DNA of 33,918 nt from DATLGD01 sp035540755 (GCA_035540755.1 DATLGD010000103.1:1-33918); one strand, 5' to 3'. Shown: positions 7,665 to 15,620, counted from the stretch's first letter. A program made the numbers and translations. Notes: a model not told the origin generated them from the letters alone.

Positions 7665-7680
7665 CCGGCCGGGCGGCCGG
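7665..7680. promoter_or_regulatory. GC-rich hairpin in the trmI-arc gap
   Basis: CCGGCC and GGCCGG arms (6 bp, perfect) enclose the 4-nt loop GGGC. It lies about 40-55 nt upstream of the arc start in the 170-nt gap after trmI. It could end trmI transcription or affect arc translation. Confidence 0.45.
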
Positions 7681-7704
7681 CGGGACGCGTGCCCCGCCTG
7701 CAGA

Positions 7705-7710
7705 ACACTA
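7705..7710 (-). promoter_or_regulatory. Weak -10 candidate for arc
   Basis: TAGTGT (TANNNT) on the minus strand lies about 80 nt before the arc start. No convincing -35 is present at 17-18 nt, so this is only a candidate. Confidence 0.25.
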
Positions 7711-7794
7711 GGCACCGCGCGGCCGGTTCGTGGGACCTGTCCTACATCCGCGCACGCCGCGCGTCGAGACGCAAGCCGGACCGCAGGGTCTGTG

Positions 7795-8790
7795 TCAGGG
7801 CAGGTCGGGGCGGAACGGCTCGGCCGCGCCGTCCGGCGTCCCTTCGACCGGTGCGCTCTCCTCGGCCCGCTCCCCGTAGGCGCCCTTGCTCGGCCGTCGC
7901 CGGCGCAGCGGCGGGGAGACGCCGTCGGCGAGCCGGCGAGCGGTGCAGAGGAACCCGGTGTGCCCGACCATGCGGTGCTCCGGCCGGACCGCGAGGCCCT
8001 CGACGTGCCAGCCGCGCACGAGCGACTCCCACGACTGCGGCTCGGTGAACGTGCCGTGCTCCCGCAGCGCCTCCACCGTGGTGGACAGCTGGGTGGTGGT
8101 GGCGACGTAGCAGCAGACGACCCCGCCGGGTCGCAGCGCCGCCGAGACGGCGTCGAGCACCTCCCACGGGGCCAGCATGTCCAGCACGACCCGGTCGACG
8201 TCGCGGTCGACGTCGCTGTCCGGCAGCGCCCGGGCCAGGTCGCCGACCGTCACCGACCAGGCCGGGTGCGGTCCGCCGAAGAAGGTCTCGACGTTCTTCC
8301 GCGCGATCGCGGCGAAGTCCTCGCGCCGCTCGTAGCTCGACACCCGCCCGGCGTCCCCGACGGCGCGCAGCAGCGACATCGACAGCGCTCCCGAGCCGAC
8401 GCCGGCCTCGACGACGTGGGCGCCCGGGAAGACGTCGGCCATCTGCACGACCTGTCCCGCGTCCTTGGGGTAGATGACCTGCGCGCCGCGCGGCATCGAC
8501 AGCACGTAGTCGGGCAGCAGCGGCCGCAGTGCCAGGAACGGCGTGACCCCGATCTGGACGACGACGCCCTCCGGCCCGCCGAGCAGGTCGTCGTGCTGCA
8601 GGATCCCCTTGTGGGTGTGGAACGCCTTGCCCGGCTCAAGGGTGATGGTGTGCATCCGCCCCTTGGGATCGGTGAGCTGCACCTTGTCCCCCGTGCGCAG
8701 CGGGCCGCGCCGCAGGTCCGCACCGGTCGGCGGGGCGGTCGGCGGGGGGGCGGTGCGGTCGGCTGCTCCGGAGCGGTGGTCGGCGGTCAC
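7795..8790 (-). CDS. trmI: tRNA (adenine-58-N1)-methyltransferase TrmI
   Basis: This SAM-dependent enzyme methylates N1 of adenine 58 in the T-loop of tRNAs. It has 331 residues. The N-terminal beta domain carries the family pattern THKGILQHDDLLGGPEG, followed by YPKDAGQVVQMADVFPG. The SAM-binding loop is VVEAGVGSGALSMSLL. A DRVVLDMLAPWEVL segment forms motif IV. The last 45 residues are a charged, likely disordered tail. The start is GTG 8790. There is no Shine-Dalgarno sequence, but TAGCCT lies 9 nt upstream. The gene lies upstream of arc, the arrangement seen in other actinobacteria, and 12 nt after the site-2 protease gene. Confidence 0.93.
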   Translation of the reverse strand: MTADHRSGAADRTAPPPTAPPTGADLRRGPLRTGDKVQLTDPKGRMHTITLEPGKAFHTHKGILQHDDLLGGPEGVVVQIGVTPFLALRPLLPDYVLSMPRGAQVIYPKDAGQVVQMADVFPGAHVVEAGVGSGALSMSLLRAVGDAGRVSSYERREDFAAIARKNVETFFGGPHPAWSVTVGDLARALPDSDVDRDVDRVVLDMLAPWEVLDAVSAALRPGGVVCCYVATTTQLSTTVEALREHGTFTEPQSWESLVRGWHVEGLAVRPEHRMVGHTGFLCTARRLADGVSPPLRRRRPSKGAYGERAEESAPVEGTPDGAAEPFRPDLP

Positions 8791-8799
8791 GAGCAGGGC

Positions 8800-8805
8800 A
8801 GGCTA
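8800..8805 (-). promoter_or_regulatory. Putative -10 for near-leaderless trmI
   Basis: TAGCCT overlaps the stop codon of the site-2 protease gene and ends 9 nt before GTG 8790. It would give a leader of only a few nucleotides. Confidence 0.4.
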
Positions 8806-10008
8806 GCCGCGGCGCGGTGTGGCGGACCTGCCGCGGCGCCGAAAGCGGGCGATCGCACCGGACCGGGACCGTGCGCGGCGTCCGGTCGCGGCGCGCACGA
8901 CGTCGGCGGTCGACACGACACGCGGCTGCGCGTCGCCGGCGAGCAGGTACTCCGACGCCGGCGTCGTGCGCAGCACGGCCAGCAGGTCCTCGCCGCGCAG
9001 CGCTGGGTCCAGCACGAGCTCGGGCCCGAGCTGCCGGGCGACGTCCGCCACCGGTACCCACGGCCGTCGGTGCTCGGGTACCGCGCGCACCGCCTCCTCG
9101 TGCACGAGTCCCGCCACCCGCCCGGCGGCGTCGAGGACGACGACCGCGCTCCGGCCGGTGTCCTGCGCCCGGCGCACGGCCTCGGCGAGCGGCAGGTCCG
9201 GTGGCACGCTCGTCGCCGGCCGGGCCAGGCGCGCCAGCAGGCCGGCCGGCAGGCGCTGGACGAGCCGTGCGCGCTGGAGCGAGGCGTTGGCGCCCGCGAA
9301 CACGAAGCCCGCCACCAGGACGGCGAACAGCACGGTGACCAGCGTGGGTCCGCCGAGTCCCAGCGCCGGCACGGCGACGAGCACCAGCAGCGGCACGACG
9401 ACGACCGCGACGACGAGGCCGGCGCCCGCCGCGAGGACGGTCGCCCGCTCGGGGTCGCCGGTGAGCCGCCAGAGGCCCGCCCGCAGCACGCGACCACCGT
9501 CGAGCGGCAGCCCGGGCAGCAGGTTGAACGCGGCCACGACGCCGTTGGTGGCCGCGGTGGCGAGGGCGAGCAGGTGCGGCAGCGAGCCGGGCTCGAACAG
9601 CGGTGACACGCCCGCGCCGACCGCGGCGAGCAGCAGCGACACCATCGGCCCGACGACGGCCACGGCGTACTCCCGGGCCGGTGTCTGCGGCGGTTCGGTG
9701 ATCTCGGTCAGGCCGGCCAGGAACGTGACGGTGATGCTGCGCACCGGCAGGCCGAACGCCCGCGCGACCACGCAGTGCCCGATCTCGTGCAGCAGCACGC
9801 TGACGAGGAGGAGCAGCGCGAAGGCCGCCGCCGCGGTGTAGGCGCGGGCGGCGCCGAGGCCGGGGGTGAGCGCCGGCCCGTAGCTGAAGACGACGAGCGC
9901 CGCGAACAGGAACCAGGTCGGGGACACGAACACCGGGACGCCGAGCACCCGCGGCAGCCGGAGCCCGCCCGGCACCGTCACGGCCGGGGTCGATGGGGGC
10001 GTGCTCAC
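8803..10008 (-). CDS. M50 site-2 protease with CBS domains
   Basis: This is a 401-residue intramembrane zinc metalloprotease of the Rv2625c/SpoIVFB-like group. Several membrane segments lie between about 28 and 245. The zinc motif HEIGH is at residues 74-78. The third ligand sits in NLLPGLPLDGG (Asp170). The C-terminal cytosolic half (about 260-375) looks like a CBS pair (LPLAEAVRRAQDTGRSAVVV, then AGLVHEEAVRAVP), which in relatives may sense nucleotides. The start is GTG 10008, set by a 4-nt GTGA overlap with the upstream gene; the longer open frame upstream is an antisense shadow. The substrate is unknown. No anti-sigma factor gene is adjacent. Confidence 0.9.
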   Translation of the reverse strand: MSTPPSTPAVTVPGGLRLPRVLGVPVFVSPTWFLFAALVVFSYGPALTPGLGAARAYTAAAAFALLLLVSVLLHEIGHCVVARAFGLPVRSITVTFLAGLTEITEPPQTPAREYAVAVVGPMVSLLLAAVGAGVSPLFEPGSLPHLLALATAATNGVVAAFNLLPGLPLDGGRVLRAGLWRLTGDPERATVLAAGAGLVVAVVVVPLLVLVAVPALGLGGPTLVTVLFAVLVAGFVFAGANASLQRARLVQRLPAGLLARLARPATSVPPDLPLAEAVRRAQDTGRSAVVVLDAAGRVAGLVHEEAVRAVPEHRRPWVPVADVARQLGPELVLDPALRGEDLLAVLRTTPASEYLLAGDAQPRVVSTADVVRAATGRRARSRSGAIARFRRRGRSATPRRG

Positions 10009-10403
10009 GCGGGGGACGCTCCGCCGTCCGGCGCCTCGTCCGGCCGCGCGGTCGACAGGGGCAGCACGGCCGACCAGGCCACCACGCGCCCGAGCGGCTC
10101 GACGTGCCGCAGGTCGAGCCCGCGGTCGGCGGCCACCCGGCGCGCGGCGGCGGCGTCGGCGGCGAGGGCCACCAGGCGCCCGCCGGGCGCGAGCCGGCTG
10201 ACCGCCAGCGGCACGTCGGAGGCCGCGCCGGCCACGGCCACGCTGGCGGCGCCGTCGACCAGCGCGTCGGTGCCGGACATCGCGAGCAGCGCCGCAGTGG
10301 TGCACGGGCCGGTGCCGACCCCGGCCACGGCGTCCCCGCGGCGGATGCCGGCCAGGGCCGACAGCACGGCGGCGAGCAGGCGCTCGCTCGGGCCGGTCGT
10401 CAG
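10005..10403 (-). CDS. Methyltransferase-like protein with probable CTG start
   Basis: This 132-residue protein is not a family I can name. It begins LTTGPSERLLAAVLSALAG and has a Rossmann-like glycine stretch (GDAVAGVGTGPCTTAALLAM) reminiscent of motif I of SAM methyltransferases. SRLAPGGRLVALAADAAAARR follows and resembles the usual beta-alpha continuation. The strand after motif I is degenerate and the protein is much shorter than a normal methyltransferase, so activity is doubtful. The best start is CTG 10403, which has a near-perfect GAGGAGG 5 nt upstream. In-frame ATG 10526 upstream has no ribosome binding site and would overlap the divergent nuclease gene. It ends with a GTGA overlap into the site-2 protease gene, so the two are co-translated. 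Confidence 0.6.
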   Translation of the reverse strand: MTTGPSERLLAAVLSALAGIRRGDAVAGVGTGPCTTAALLAMSGTDALVDGAASVAVAGAASDVPLAVSRLAPGGRLVALAADAAAARRVAADRGLDLRHVEPLGRVVAWSAVLPLSTARPDEAPDGGASPA

Positions 10404-10408
10404 CGGAG

Positions 10409-10415
10409 CCTCCTC
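10409..10415 (-). promoter_or_regulatory. Strong ribosome binding site before a CTG codon
   Basis: GAGGAGG with a 5-nt spacer (CTCCG) precedes CTG 10403. There is no ATG, GTG or TTG within normal reach downstream, so this site argues for a CTG start. Confidence 0.55.
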
Positions 10416-10512
10416 GACGGCAGGGCGTGTGCGCCGGTGCGGGCGGGGCCCTGCGGCAGGCCGATGCTTCCACAGCGCGGCGTTGCACCCCGTTCCTGTC
10501 ACAGGCCCGCCG

Positions 10513-10518
10513 TACCGT
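10513..10518 (+). promoter_or_regulatory. Putative -10 for leaderless nuclease gene
   Basis: TACCGT (TANNNT) ends 6 nt before ATG 10525, with no Shine-Dalgarno sequence. A short palindrome, CCTGTCACAGG (10495-10505), lies 7 nt upstream of it. Confidence 0.5.
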
Positions 10519-10524
10519 TCCCGC

Positions 10525-11457
10525 ATGACCACGACGACCGCCGCGCCGGCTCCCGCTCCGGACCGGCCTGCCCTCCCGGTGGTCGGGTCCCTGTCGCCCT
10601 CGCGGGCCGGCGACTTCATGACCTGCCCGCTGCTCTACCGCTTCCGCACCATCGACCGCCTGCCCGAGCCCCCGTCGTCGGCGGCCACCCGGGGCACCCT
10701 CGTGCACGCCGCCCTCGAGTCGCTGTTCGACCTGCCGGCGGCCGAGCGGACGCCTGAGCGGGCTGCCGGCCTGCTCGGGTCGGCCTGGGAGGCCCTGCAG
10801 GCCGAGGAGCCCGCGGTCGCGGGCCTGTTCGCCGACGGCGAGGAGCTCGCCACGTGGCTGTCGTCCGCCCGGGAGCTGCTCGACGCCTACTTCGCGCTCG
10901 AGGACCCGCGCCGGCTCGAGCCGGCGTCCCGCGAGGAGCTCGTCGAGGTGCTGCTGCCCGGCGGGCTGCGGCTGCGCGGCATCGTCGACCGGCTCGACCT
11001 CGCACCGACCGGCGAGCTCCGCGTCGTCGACTACAAGACGGCCCGCGCTCCTGGCGAGGCGTTCGAGGGCAAGGCCCTGTTCCAGATGAAGTTCTACGGG
11101 CTCGTGCTCTGGCGCACCCGGGGCACGGTCCCGGCGCTGCTGCAGCTGATGTACCTGGGGAACGGCCAGGTCCTGCGGTACGTGCCCGACGAGGCCGATC
11201 TGCTGGCGGTCGAGCGCAAGCTCCTGGCGCTGTGGCAGGCGATCGAGCGCGCCACGCAGGCGCGCGACTTCCGGCCGAGGCCGAGCCGGCTGTGCGACTG
11301 GTGCGCCCACCAGGCGCTCTGCCCGGCCTTCGGCGGCACCCCACCGCCGTTCCCCGCCGCCGTCCCCGGGCCGGACGAGCTCCTCCCCCACCAGCAGCGC
11401 GCGGCCCGGCGCAGCGAGGGTCCGACCGGGCCCGAGCAGCCCGCCGACCCCGGCTGA
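10525..11457 (+). CDS. RecB/Cas4-like PD-(D/E)XK nuclease
   Basis: This is a 310-residue stand-alone exonuclease-type protein of the RecB C-terminal/PDDEXK_1 family. N-terminal SPSRAGDFMTCPLLYRF is the typical entry motif. His61 lies in RGTLVHAALE. The catalytic residues are Asp155 (GIVDRLD) and Asp169-Tyr-Lys171 (VVDYKT). Cys34 with Cys257, Cys260 and Cys266 (CDWCAHQALC) form the four-cysteine iron-sulfur staple seen in AddB and Cas4. QMKFYGLVLW is the conserved Q-x-x-x-Y region. No helicase domain is fused. The C-terminal 35 residues are disordered. The start is ATG 10525, with a -10-like hexamer 6 nt upstream. Its role, probably DNA repair, is inferred. Confidence 0.88.
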   Translation: MTTTTAAPAPAPDRPALPVVGSLSPSRAGDFMTCPLLYRFRTIDRLPEPPSSAATRGTLVHAALESLFDLPAAERTPERAAGLLGSAWEALQAEEPAVAGLFADGEELATWLSSARELLDAYFALEDPRRLEPASREELVEVLLPGGLRLRGIVDRLDLAPTGELRVVDYKTARAPGEAFEGKALFQMKFYGLVLWRTRGTVPALLQLMYLGNGQVLRYVPDEADLLAVERKLLALWQAIERATQARDFRPRPSRLCDWCAHQALCPAFGGTPPPFPAAVPGPDELLPHQQRAARRSEGPTGPEQPADPG

Positions 11458-11476
11458 CGAGCGCGGCCCGGCCAGG

Positions 11477-11482
11477 CACACT
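11477..11482 (+). promoter_or_regulatory. Possible -10 hexamer for a leaderless start
   Basis: CACACT (CANNNT) ends 6 nt before GTG 11489, and no Shine-Dalgarno sequence is visible. The first base deviates from TANNNT. Confidence 0.35.
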
Positions 11483-11488
11483 GAGCCG

Positions 11489-12367
11489 GTGAGCCTCACC
11501 GAGCAGTCGTCCCTCGTCCCTGCGACCGGGTCGGCCGAAGCGCACGCCGACGAGCTCGTCACCGAGGCGGTGACCGAGGCGGCGCCCCAGGGCCGCCCAC
11601 TGCGCCTGCCGCTGCCGCCGTCGTTCGACTCCGTCGAGGAGGAGCGCGCGCACCGCAAGACCGGACTCGCCGCCGCCTTCCGGATGTTCTCCCGGGCCGG
11701 GCTCGACGAGGGGGTCGCCGGCCACATCACCGTGCGCGACCCGGAGTTCCCGGACTCCTACTGGGTGAACCCGTTCGGCATGCACTTCAGCATGATCCGC
11801 GCCTCCGACCTGGTCCGGGTCGACCACGCCGGCGACGTCGTCGAGGGCGATCGTGCGGTCAACGCGGCCGCCGTGGCCATCCACTGCGCGGTGCACGCCG
11901 CCCGCCCGGACGTCGTGGCCGCCGCCCACGCGCACGGCACCTACGGCAAGACGCTGTCCTCGCTCGACATGACCATCGAGCCGCTCACCCAGGACGCCTG
12001 CGCGTTCTACGACGACGTCGGCGTCTACGCCGACTACCGGGGTGTCGTGCTGTCGTCCGAGGAGGGCGACCGGATCGCGCGTGCCCTCGGCCACCGCAAG
12101 GCCGTCATCCTGCGCAACCACGGCATGCTCACCGTCGGCGAGACCGTCGACAGCGCCGCCTGGTGGTTCCTCACCCTCGAGCGGACCTGCCAGGCGCAGC
12201 TGACGGCCTACGCCGCGGCAGCGGGCCTCGGCAGCAGTCCGATCCGGATCGACCCGGCCGAGGCGGAGGCCACCCGTGGCCAGGTCGGCTTCGAGCTGGC
12301 CGGCTGGTTCCAGTGGCAGCCGATCCGCGACCGGATCCTGCGCGACGCCCCCGACGTCGCCGACTGA
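11489..12367 (+). CDS. Class II aldolase/adducin family protein
   Basis: This 292-residue zinc-dependent protein of the fuculose-phosphate aldolase/adducin-head fold follows the nuclease gene by 31 nt. The family core begins near residue 50 after a disordered leader. GVAGHITVRDPEFPDSYWVNP is the conserved substrate loop. Zinc-ligand histidines are in AAAHAHGTYGK and in RNHGMLTVG. The C-terminus WFQWQPIRDRI resembles members annotated as class II aldolases of unknown substrate rather than ribulose-phosphate epimerases. The start is GTG 11489. No sugar-kinase or isomerase gene is adjacent, so the substrate cannot be named. It is convergent with the cytidylyltransferase gene, with a hairpin between the two. 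Confidence 0.88.
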   Translation: MSLTEQSSLVPATGSAEAHADELVTEAVTEAAPQGRPLRLPLPPSFDSVEEERAHRKTGLAAAFRMFSRAGLDEGVAGHITVRDPEFPDSYWVNPFGMHFSMIRASDLVRVDHAGDVVEGDRAVNAAAVAIHCAVHAARPDVVAAAHAHGTYGKTLSSLDMTIEPLTQDACAFYDDVGVYADYRGVVLSSEEGDRIARALGHRKAVILRNHGMLTVGETVDSAAWWFLTLERTCQAQLTAYAAAAGLGSSPIRIDPAEAEATRGQVGFELAGWFQWQPIRDRILRDAPDVAD

Positions 12368-12375
12368 GACCGGAC

Positions 12376-12411
12376 CCGCCGGCCTCGTCCGCGGCGACGG
12401 CGGGCCGGCGG
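12376..12411. terminator. Bidirectional GC-rich hairpin
   Basis: CCGCCGGCC (12376-12384) pairs perfectly with GGCCGGCGG (12403-12411). Inside the loop, CGTC and GACG can pair again. It fills the 48-nt gap between two convergent genes. There is no T-run, as is usual for actinobacterial terminators. Confidence 0.6.
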
Positions 12412-12415
12412 CACG

Positions 12416-13249
12416 TCAGTCGCAGTCGGGCGTCCAGGTGCACCACGGCGCCTCCCCGCGGTCCCACAGAGCGTTCAGCTCCGTCCAGTCGCGGTAGGTG
12501 TCCATGCCCATCCAGAAGCCCTCGTGCAGGTGCACGGCCAGCTGCCCGTCGGCGGCGAGTCGCTGGAGCGGTCGCCGCTCGAAGAACAGGTCGGCGTCGT
12601 CGTCCAGGTAGTCGTCGGCGAAGGAGCGGTCGAACACGAAGAAGCCCCCGCTCACCCAGCCGCTGGTGCTGGCCGGCTTCTCGTTGAACTCGGCCACCCC
12701 CGCCCCGTCCTCGCTGAGCGTCATCTCCCCGTACCGCCCTGCCGGGTGGACCGCGGTCACCGTCCCCACCCGCCCGGAGTCCCGGTGCTGCGCGAGCAGG
12801 GCCGTGACGTCGACGTCGCCGATGCCGTCGCCGTAGGTGAGCAGGAAGGTGTCGGCGTCGCGCAGGTACGGGCGGATGCGACGGATCCTGGCACCGGTCC
12901 CGCTGAGCAGTCCCGTCTCGGCGAAGGTGACCTGCCAGTCCTCCTCGGCCGTGGACCGGTGGTACTCGATCTCGCGCTCGTTGCCCAGGCACAGGGTGAA
13001 GTCGGAGGTCATCGTCCGGTGGTCGAGGAAGTAGTGCTTGATCTGGTCGCCCTTGTAGCCCAGGCACAGCACGAACCGCCGGAAGCCGTGCTGGGCGTAC
13101 ACCTTCATGATGTGCCACAGGATCGGCCGCCCCCCGATGTCCACCAGCGGCTTGGGCAGCTTCTCGCTCGCCTCGCGCAGGCGGGTCCCCATCCCGCCGC
13201 ACAGGATGACGACCGGGATGTCGGCGACGGCGCTCATGGTCGAAGGCAT
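12416..13249 (-). CDS. rfbF: Glucose-1-phosphate cytidylyltransferase
   Basis: This enzyme makes CDP-glucose from CTP and glucose 1-phosphate, the first step towards CDP-deoxysugars. It has 277 residues, close to the usual length of about 257. The nucleotidyltransferase signature is VVILCGGMGTRLREASEKLP, followed by KPLVDIGGRPILWHIMKVYA. Metal-binding Asp is in LLTYGDGIGDVDV. EFNEKP and GGFFVFDR are further family motifs, and LHEGFWMGMDTYRD closes the active site. The start is ATG 13249, with AGGA 6-9 nt upstream; ATG 13237 is a possible alternative. It lies downstream of an extended SDR on the same strand. The expected partner, CDP-glucose 4,6-dehydratase, is not in the window. Confidence 0.93.
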   Translation of the reverse strand: MPSTMSAVADIPVVILCGGMGTRLREASEKLPKPLVDIGGRPILWHIMKVYAQHGFRRFVLCLGYKGDQIKHYFLDHRTMTSDFTLCLGNEREIEYHRSTAEEDWQVTFAETGLLSGTGARIRRIRPYLRDADTFLLTYGDGIGDVDVTALLAQHRDSGRVGTVTAVHPAGRYGEMTLSEDGAGVAEFNEKPASTSGWVSGGFFVFDRSFADDYLDDDADLFFERRPLQRLAADGQLAVHLHEGFWMGMDTYRDWTELNALWDRGEAPWCTWTPDCD

Positions 13250-13307
13250 CGGCCGTCCTGCGCACGACCATGAGGGGGCGGACCGGGGAGGATGGCGCCG
13301 CTCCGGC

Positions 13308-14345
13308 TCATCCGGTGCGCGTTCCGTCGGCCCAGAACAGCCGCTGGTCCACCTGGCCGGTGCGCAGGAGGTGCTCGAGCTGCGAGAGGCGGGTGTGGGC
13401 GCGGCCGCGGAACGTCGCCTCGTCCAGCGAGACGGTCGCGAACACGCCCGCCAGCTGGTGGGCTCCCCGCTCGGCGTCCCAGTCGCAGGCGAAGTCCGGC
13501 AGCACGCTGTGGATCTTGTCGAACCGGACGCGGTAGCTGCGCCCGTCCGCGTCGCGCGGACCGAAGCTGGTGCGGGAACCGGGGAAGGCGGCGGCGACCC
13601 GCTCGGCGATGTCGCGCACCCGGTAGTTCTGCTCGTCCGACCCGACGTTGAACACCTCGCCGTGCACGGCCTGCCGGGGGGCGGCGAGCACGCAGCGCAC
13701 GGCCTTGGCGATGTCGAGGGCGTGCACCAGCGGTCGCCACGGGCTGCCGTCGCTGGTCATCCGGATGCTGCGGCTGGTCCAGGCGTGACCGGCGAGGTTG
13801 TTCAGGACGATGTCGAAGCGCATCCGCGGTGAGGCGCCGAACGCCGTGGCGTTGCGCAGGAAGGTCGGTGAGAAGTCGTCACCTGCGAGCGCGGACACGT
13901 CCCGTTCCACGAGCGCCTTGCACGTCGCGTACGCCGTCTGCGGGGAGACCGGTGAGGTCTCGTCGACGGTGCCGTCAGCCATGCCGTAGACGCTGCACGA
14001 GGACATGTGGACGAACCGCGTGACGCCGGCCTCCCGGGCCCGCTGCGCCAGGGCGACGGTCCCCCGGTGGTTCACCTCGTAGGTGACGTCGCCGAGCAGG
14101 TCCCCGAGCGGGTCGTTCGAGAGCTCGGCCAGGTGCACGACGGCGTCGAAGACGCGCAGGTCGTCGACCGTGAGCAGCCGTACGTCCCGGTCGAGGGTGG
14201 CGACTGCGGCGTCGGCGCCGCGACACAGCCAGCCCTCGCGGAAGAACCCGGTGTCCACACCGGTGACGCCGTGACCCGCCCGGGCCAGCAGTGGCGCCAT
14301 CAGGCAGCCCAGGTACCCGTCGCTGCCGGTGACTAGGACACGCAT
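13308..14345 (-). CDS. Extended SDR (NAD-dependent sugar epimerase/reductase)
   Basis: This 345-residue NAD(P)-binding protein acts on a nucleotide sugar. The Rossmann motif is GSDGYLG (7-13). The catalytic set is Ser115/Ser116 in MSSCSVYG with Tyr139 and Lys143 (YATCK). It lacks the Asp-Glu/Asp-Lys pair that 4,6-dehydratases carry after the conserved Thr/Ser (it has Cys-Ser instead), so I read it as an epimerase or 4-ketoreductase. RPLVHALDIAKAV and EVFNVGSDEQNYRVRDIA are typical of the family. The start is ATG 14345; no strong ribosome binding site is visible. It lies 58 nt upstream of the cytidylyltransferase gene and probably shares a transcript with it. The product is likely a CDP-sugar, but the step is not determinable. 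Confidence 0.85.
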   Translation of the reverse strand: MRVLVTGSDGYLGCLMAPLLARAGHGVTGVDTGFFREGWLCRGADAAVATLDRDVRLLTVDDLRVFDAVVHLAELSNDPLGDLLGDVTYEVNHRGTVALAQRAREAGVTRFVHMSSCSVYGMADGTVDETSPVSPQTAYATCKALVERDVSALAGDDFSPTFLRNATAFGASPRMRFDIVLNNLAGHAWTSRSIRMTSDGSPWRPLVHALDIAKAVRCVLAAPRQAVHGEVFNVGSDEQNYRVRDIAERVAAAFPGSRTSFGPRDADGRSYRVRFDKIHSVLPDFACDWDAERGAHQLAGVFATVSLDEATFRGRAHTRLSQLEHLLRTGQVDQRLFWADGTRTG

Positions 14346-14414
14346 GTTCCCCCGTTGCCGCTCGTCGCGCGGACACTAGTGCAGCGAGCGGCCTATGACG
14401 GCGGATCCGCCGGT

Positions 14415-14420
14415 TAGGGT
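14415..14420 (+). promoter_or_regulatory. Putative -10 for leaderless glycosyltransferase gene
   Basis: TAGGGT (TANNNT) ends 5 nt before GTG 14426 in the divergent gap with the SDR gene, and there is no Shine-Dalgarno sequence. Confidence 0.5.
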
Positions 14421-14425
14421 GCGAC

Positions 14426-15604
14426 GTGCCTGCGAACCGGCCCCCGCAGGTGCCGCGGGACAGCCGGGTCCTCGTCTTCTCGCAGCGGCAGGTGCGCCGC
14501 TCGGCCTGGCACGCGACCCAGTACGAGCTCGAGGACACCGTTCTCGAGCTCGACGACGCCACGCTGCTCGCGCCGGGCCCGCCGGTGCACGACGAGGTGG
14601 AGACGCACCGGCGCCGGGTCGTGAACGGCCTGCGGACCCGCGTCGGGAGCACTCGTCGGTCCCCGCCGTGGAACGTCCCGAGCATCCGCCGGACACCCGT
14701 CGTGACCGAGCACGAGCTGTTCTTCGCGGTGTTCCACCACGTCGACGAGGCGGCCCACCTGCACCGTCTGCCTGGCTGGCGGGAGCGGTGCCGACGCGCG
14801 GTCTGCCTGATCGTCGAGATGTGGCCGCCGGACGTCGCGCGCGACGCCGACTACGTCCGGCTGCTCGCCGACTTCGACGCCGTGCACCTGGTGTACCCGG
14901 GCACTGCTGCCGACCTGGCCCGCGCCGGCGTGCCGGTCGCCGGCCACCTGCCGACCGCGGTGGACATGCTGCGGTTCAGCGCCGTGCCCCGCCTGCCGCG
15001 GCGGACCATCGACGTGTACAGCTACGGCCGCCGGTCCGAGGTCGTGCACCGCGCGCTGAGGGAGAGCAGCCGTTCGGGCCAGCTCACCTACCTGTACGAC
15101 ACGCGGGAGGGCGGGTCGGTCCCCGACCCGCGGGACCACCGTCAGCTGCTCGCCTCGGTGATGCAGCGCAGCCGCTTCTTCCTGGCGCACCGCATCAACG
15201 ACTCCCCCGAGCGGCAGGCGGTCACCGGGGGCGCCGAGGGCATCAGCACCCGCTACTTCGAGGGATCGGCGGCCGGCGCGGTGGTGCTGGGCAGCCGGGT
15301 CCCGACGCCGGAGTTCGACGCCTGCTTCGACTGGGAGGACGCCGTCGTCCCGCTGCCCTACGACGCCGTCGACGCGGTCGACCAGCTCGCAGACCTTGCG
15401 CGGCAGGGTGACCGGCTCGCCCGGATCCGGGCGGACAACACGCGCAACTGCCTCCGGCGGCACGACTGGCTGCACCGGTGGGAGGCCGTGCTCGCCAGCG
15501 CCGGCCTGGCCGGCACACCGCAGATGCAGCGGCGGCGAGCCGTCCTGGAGGAGCTGGCCGGTTCCGCCCGCCCGGAGGCCTTTCTCGCCACCGAGCCGTC
15601 CTGA
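14426..15604 (+). CDS. Glycosyltransferase (GT1_2/CgeB-like C-terminus)
   Basis: This 392-residue protein is a probable GT-B glycosyltransferase. The C-terminal half carries ISTRYFEGSAAGAVVLGSR, the nucleotide-sugar-binding E-G-x-A-x-G-x-x-x pattern of Glyco_trans_1_2/CgeB-like proteins, followed by a DWEDAVVPLPYD segment. The N-terminal half (about 15-200) contains a Rossmann-like region (VCLIVEMWPPDVARDADYVRL) and VYSYGRRSEVVHRAL at the inter-domain boundary. No membrane segment is seen. The start is GTG 14426. It sits between the SDR and DUF4910 genes, so it may transfer the modified sugar made by its neighbours. Donor and acceptor are unknown. Confidence 0.75.
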   Translation: MPANRPPQVPRDSRVLVFSQRQVRRSAWHATQYELEDTVLELDDATLLAPGPPVHDEVETHRRRVVNGLRTRVGSTRRSPPWNVPSIRRTPVVTEHELFFAVFHHVDEAAHLHRLPGWRERCRRAVCLIVEMWPPDVARDADYVRLLADFDAVHLVYPGTAADLARAGVPVAGHLPTAVDMLRFSAVPRLPRRTIDVYSYGRRSEVVHRALRESSRSGQLTYLYDTREGGSVPDPRDHRQLLASVMQRSRFFLAHRINDSPERQAVTGGAEGISTRYFEGSAAGAVVLGSRVPTPEFDACFDWEDAVVPLPYDAVDAVDQLADLARQGDRLARIRADNTRNCLRRHDWLHRWEAVLASAGLAGTPQMQRRRAVLEELAGSARPEAFLATEPS

Positions 15605-15606
15605 CG

Positions 15607-15620
15607 GTGCTCGCGAGCAC
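15607..15620. terminator. 14-bp perfect palindrome between convergent genes
   Basis: GTGCTCGCGAGCAC lies in the 28-nt gap between two convergent stop codons. As RNA it folds in both directions (5-bp stem, CGCG loop). A factor-independent terminator is plausible but weak. Confidence 0.45.

Noticed and set aside
1345..7711. Very long plus-strand open frames opposite dop, the AI-2E gene and arc (up to about 1100 codons)
   Set aside because: They are rich in Arg, Pro and Val-Asp runs with no domains, and lie antisense to genes with clear family motifs. They are stop-free only because of high GC.
10495..10505. CCTGTCACAGG palindrome as an operator by itself
   Set aside because: It is short and a single copy. 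I mention it only as a relative of the longer repeat at 32069-32085.
10525..11457. Cas4 and a CRISPR locus
   Set aside because: The nuclease has the four-cysteine staple, but there are no repeats or other cas genes. It matches the stand-alone RecB-like family.
8803..11730. A 975-codon minus-strand frame extending the site-2 protease far upstream
   Set aside because: Only the part from GTG 10008 matches the family. The rest is antisense to the nuclease and aldolase genes, and the GTGA overlap fixes the start.
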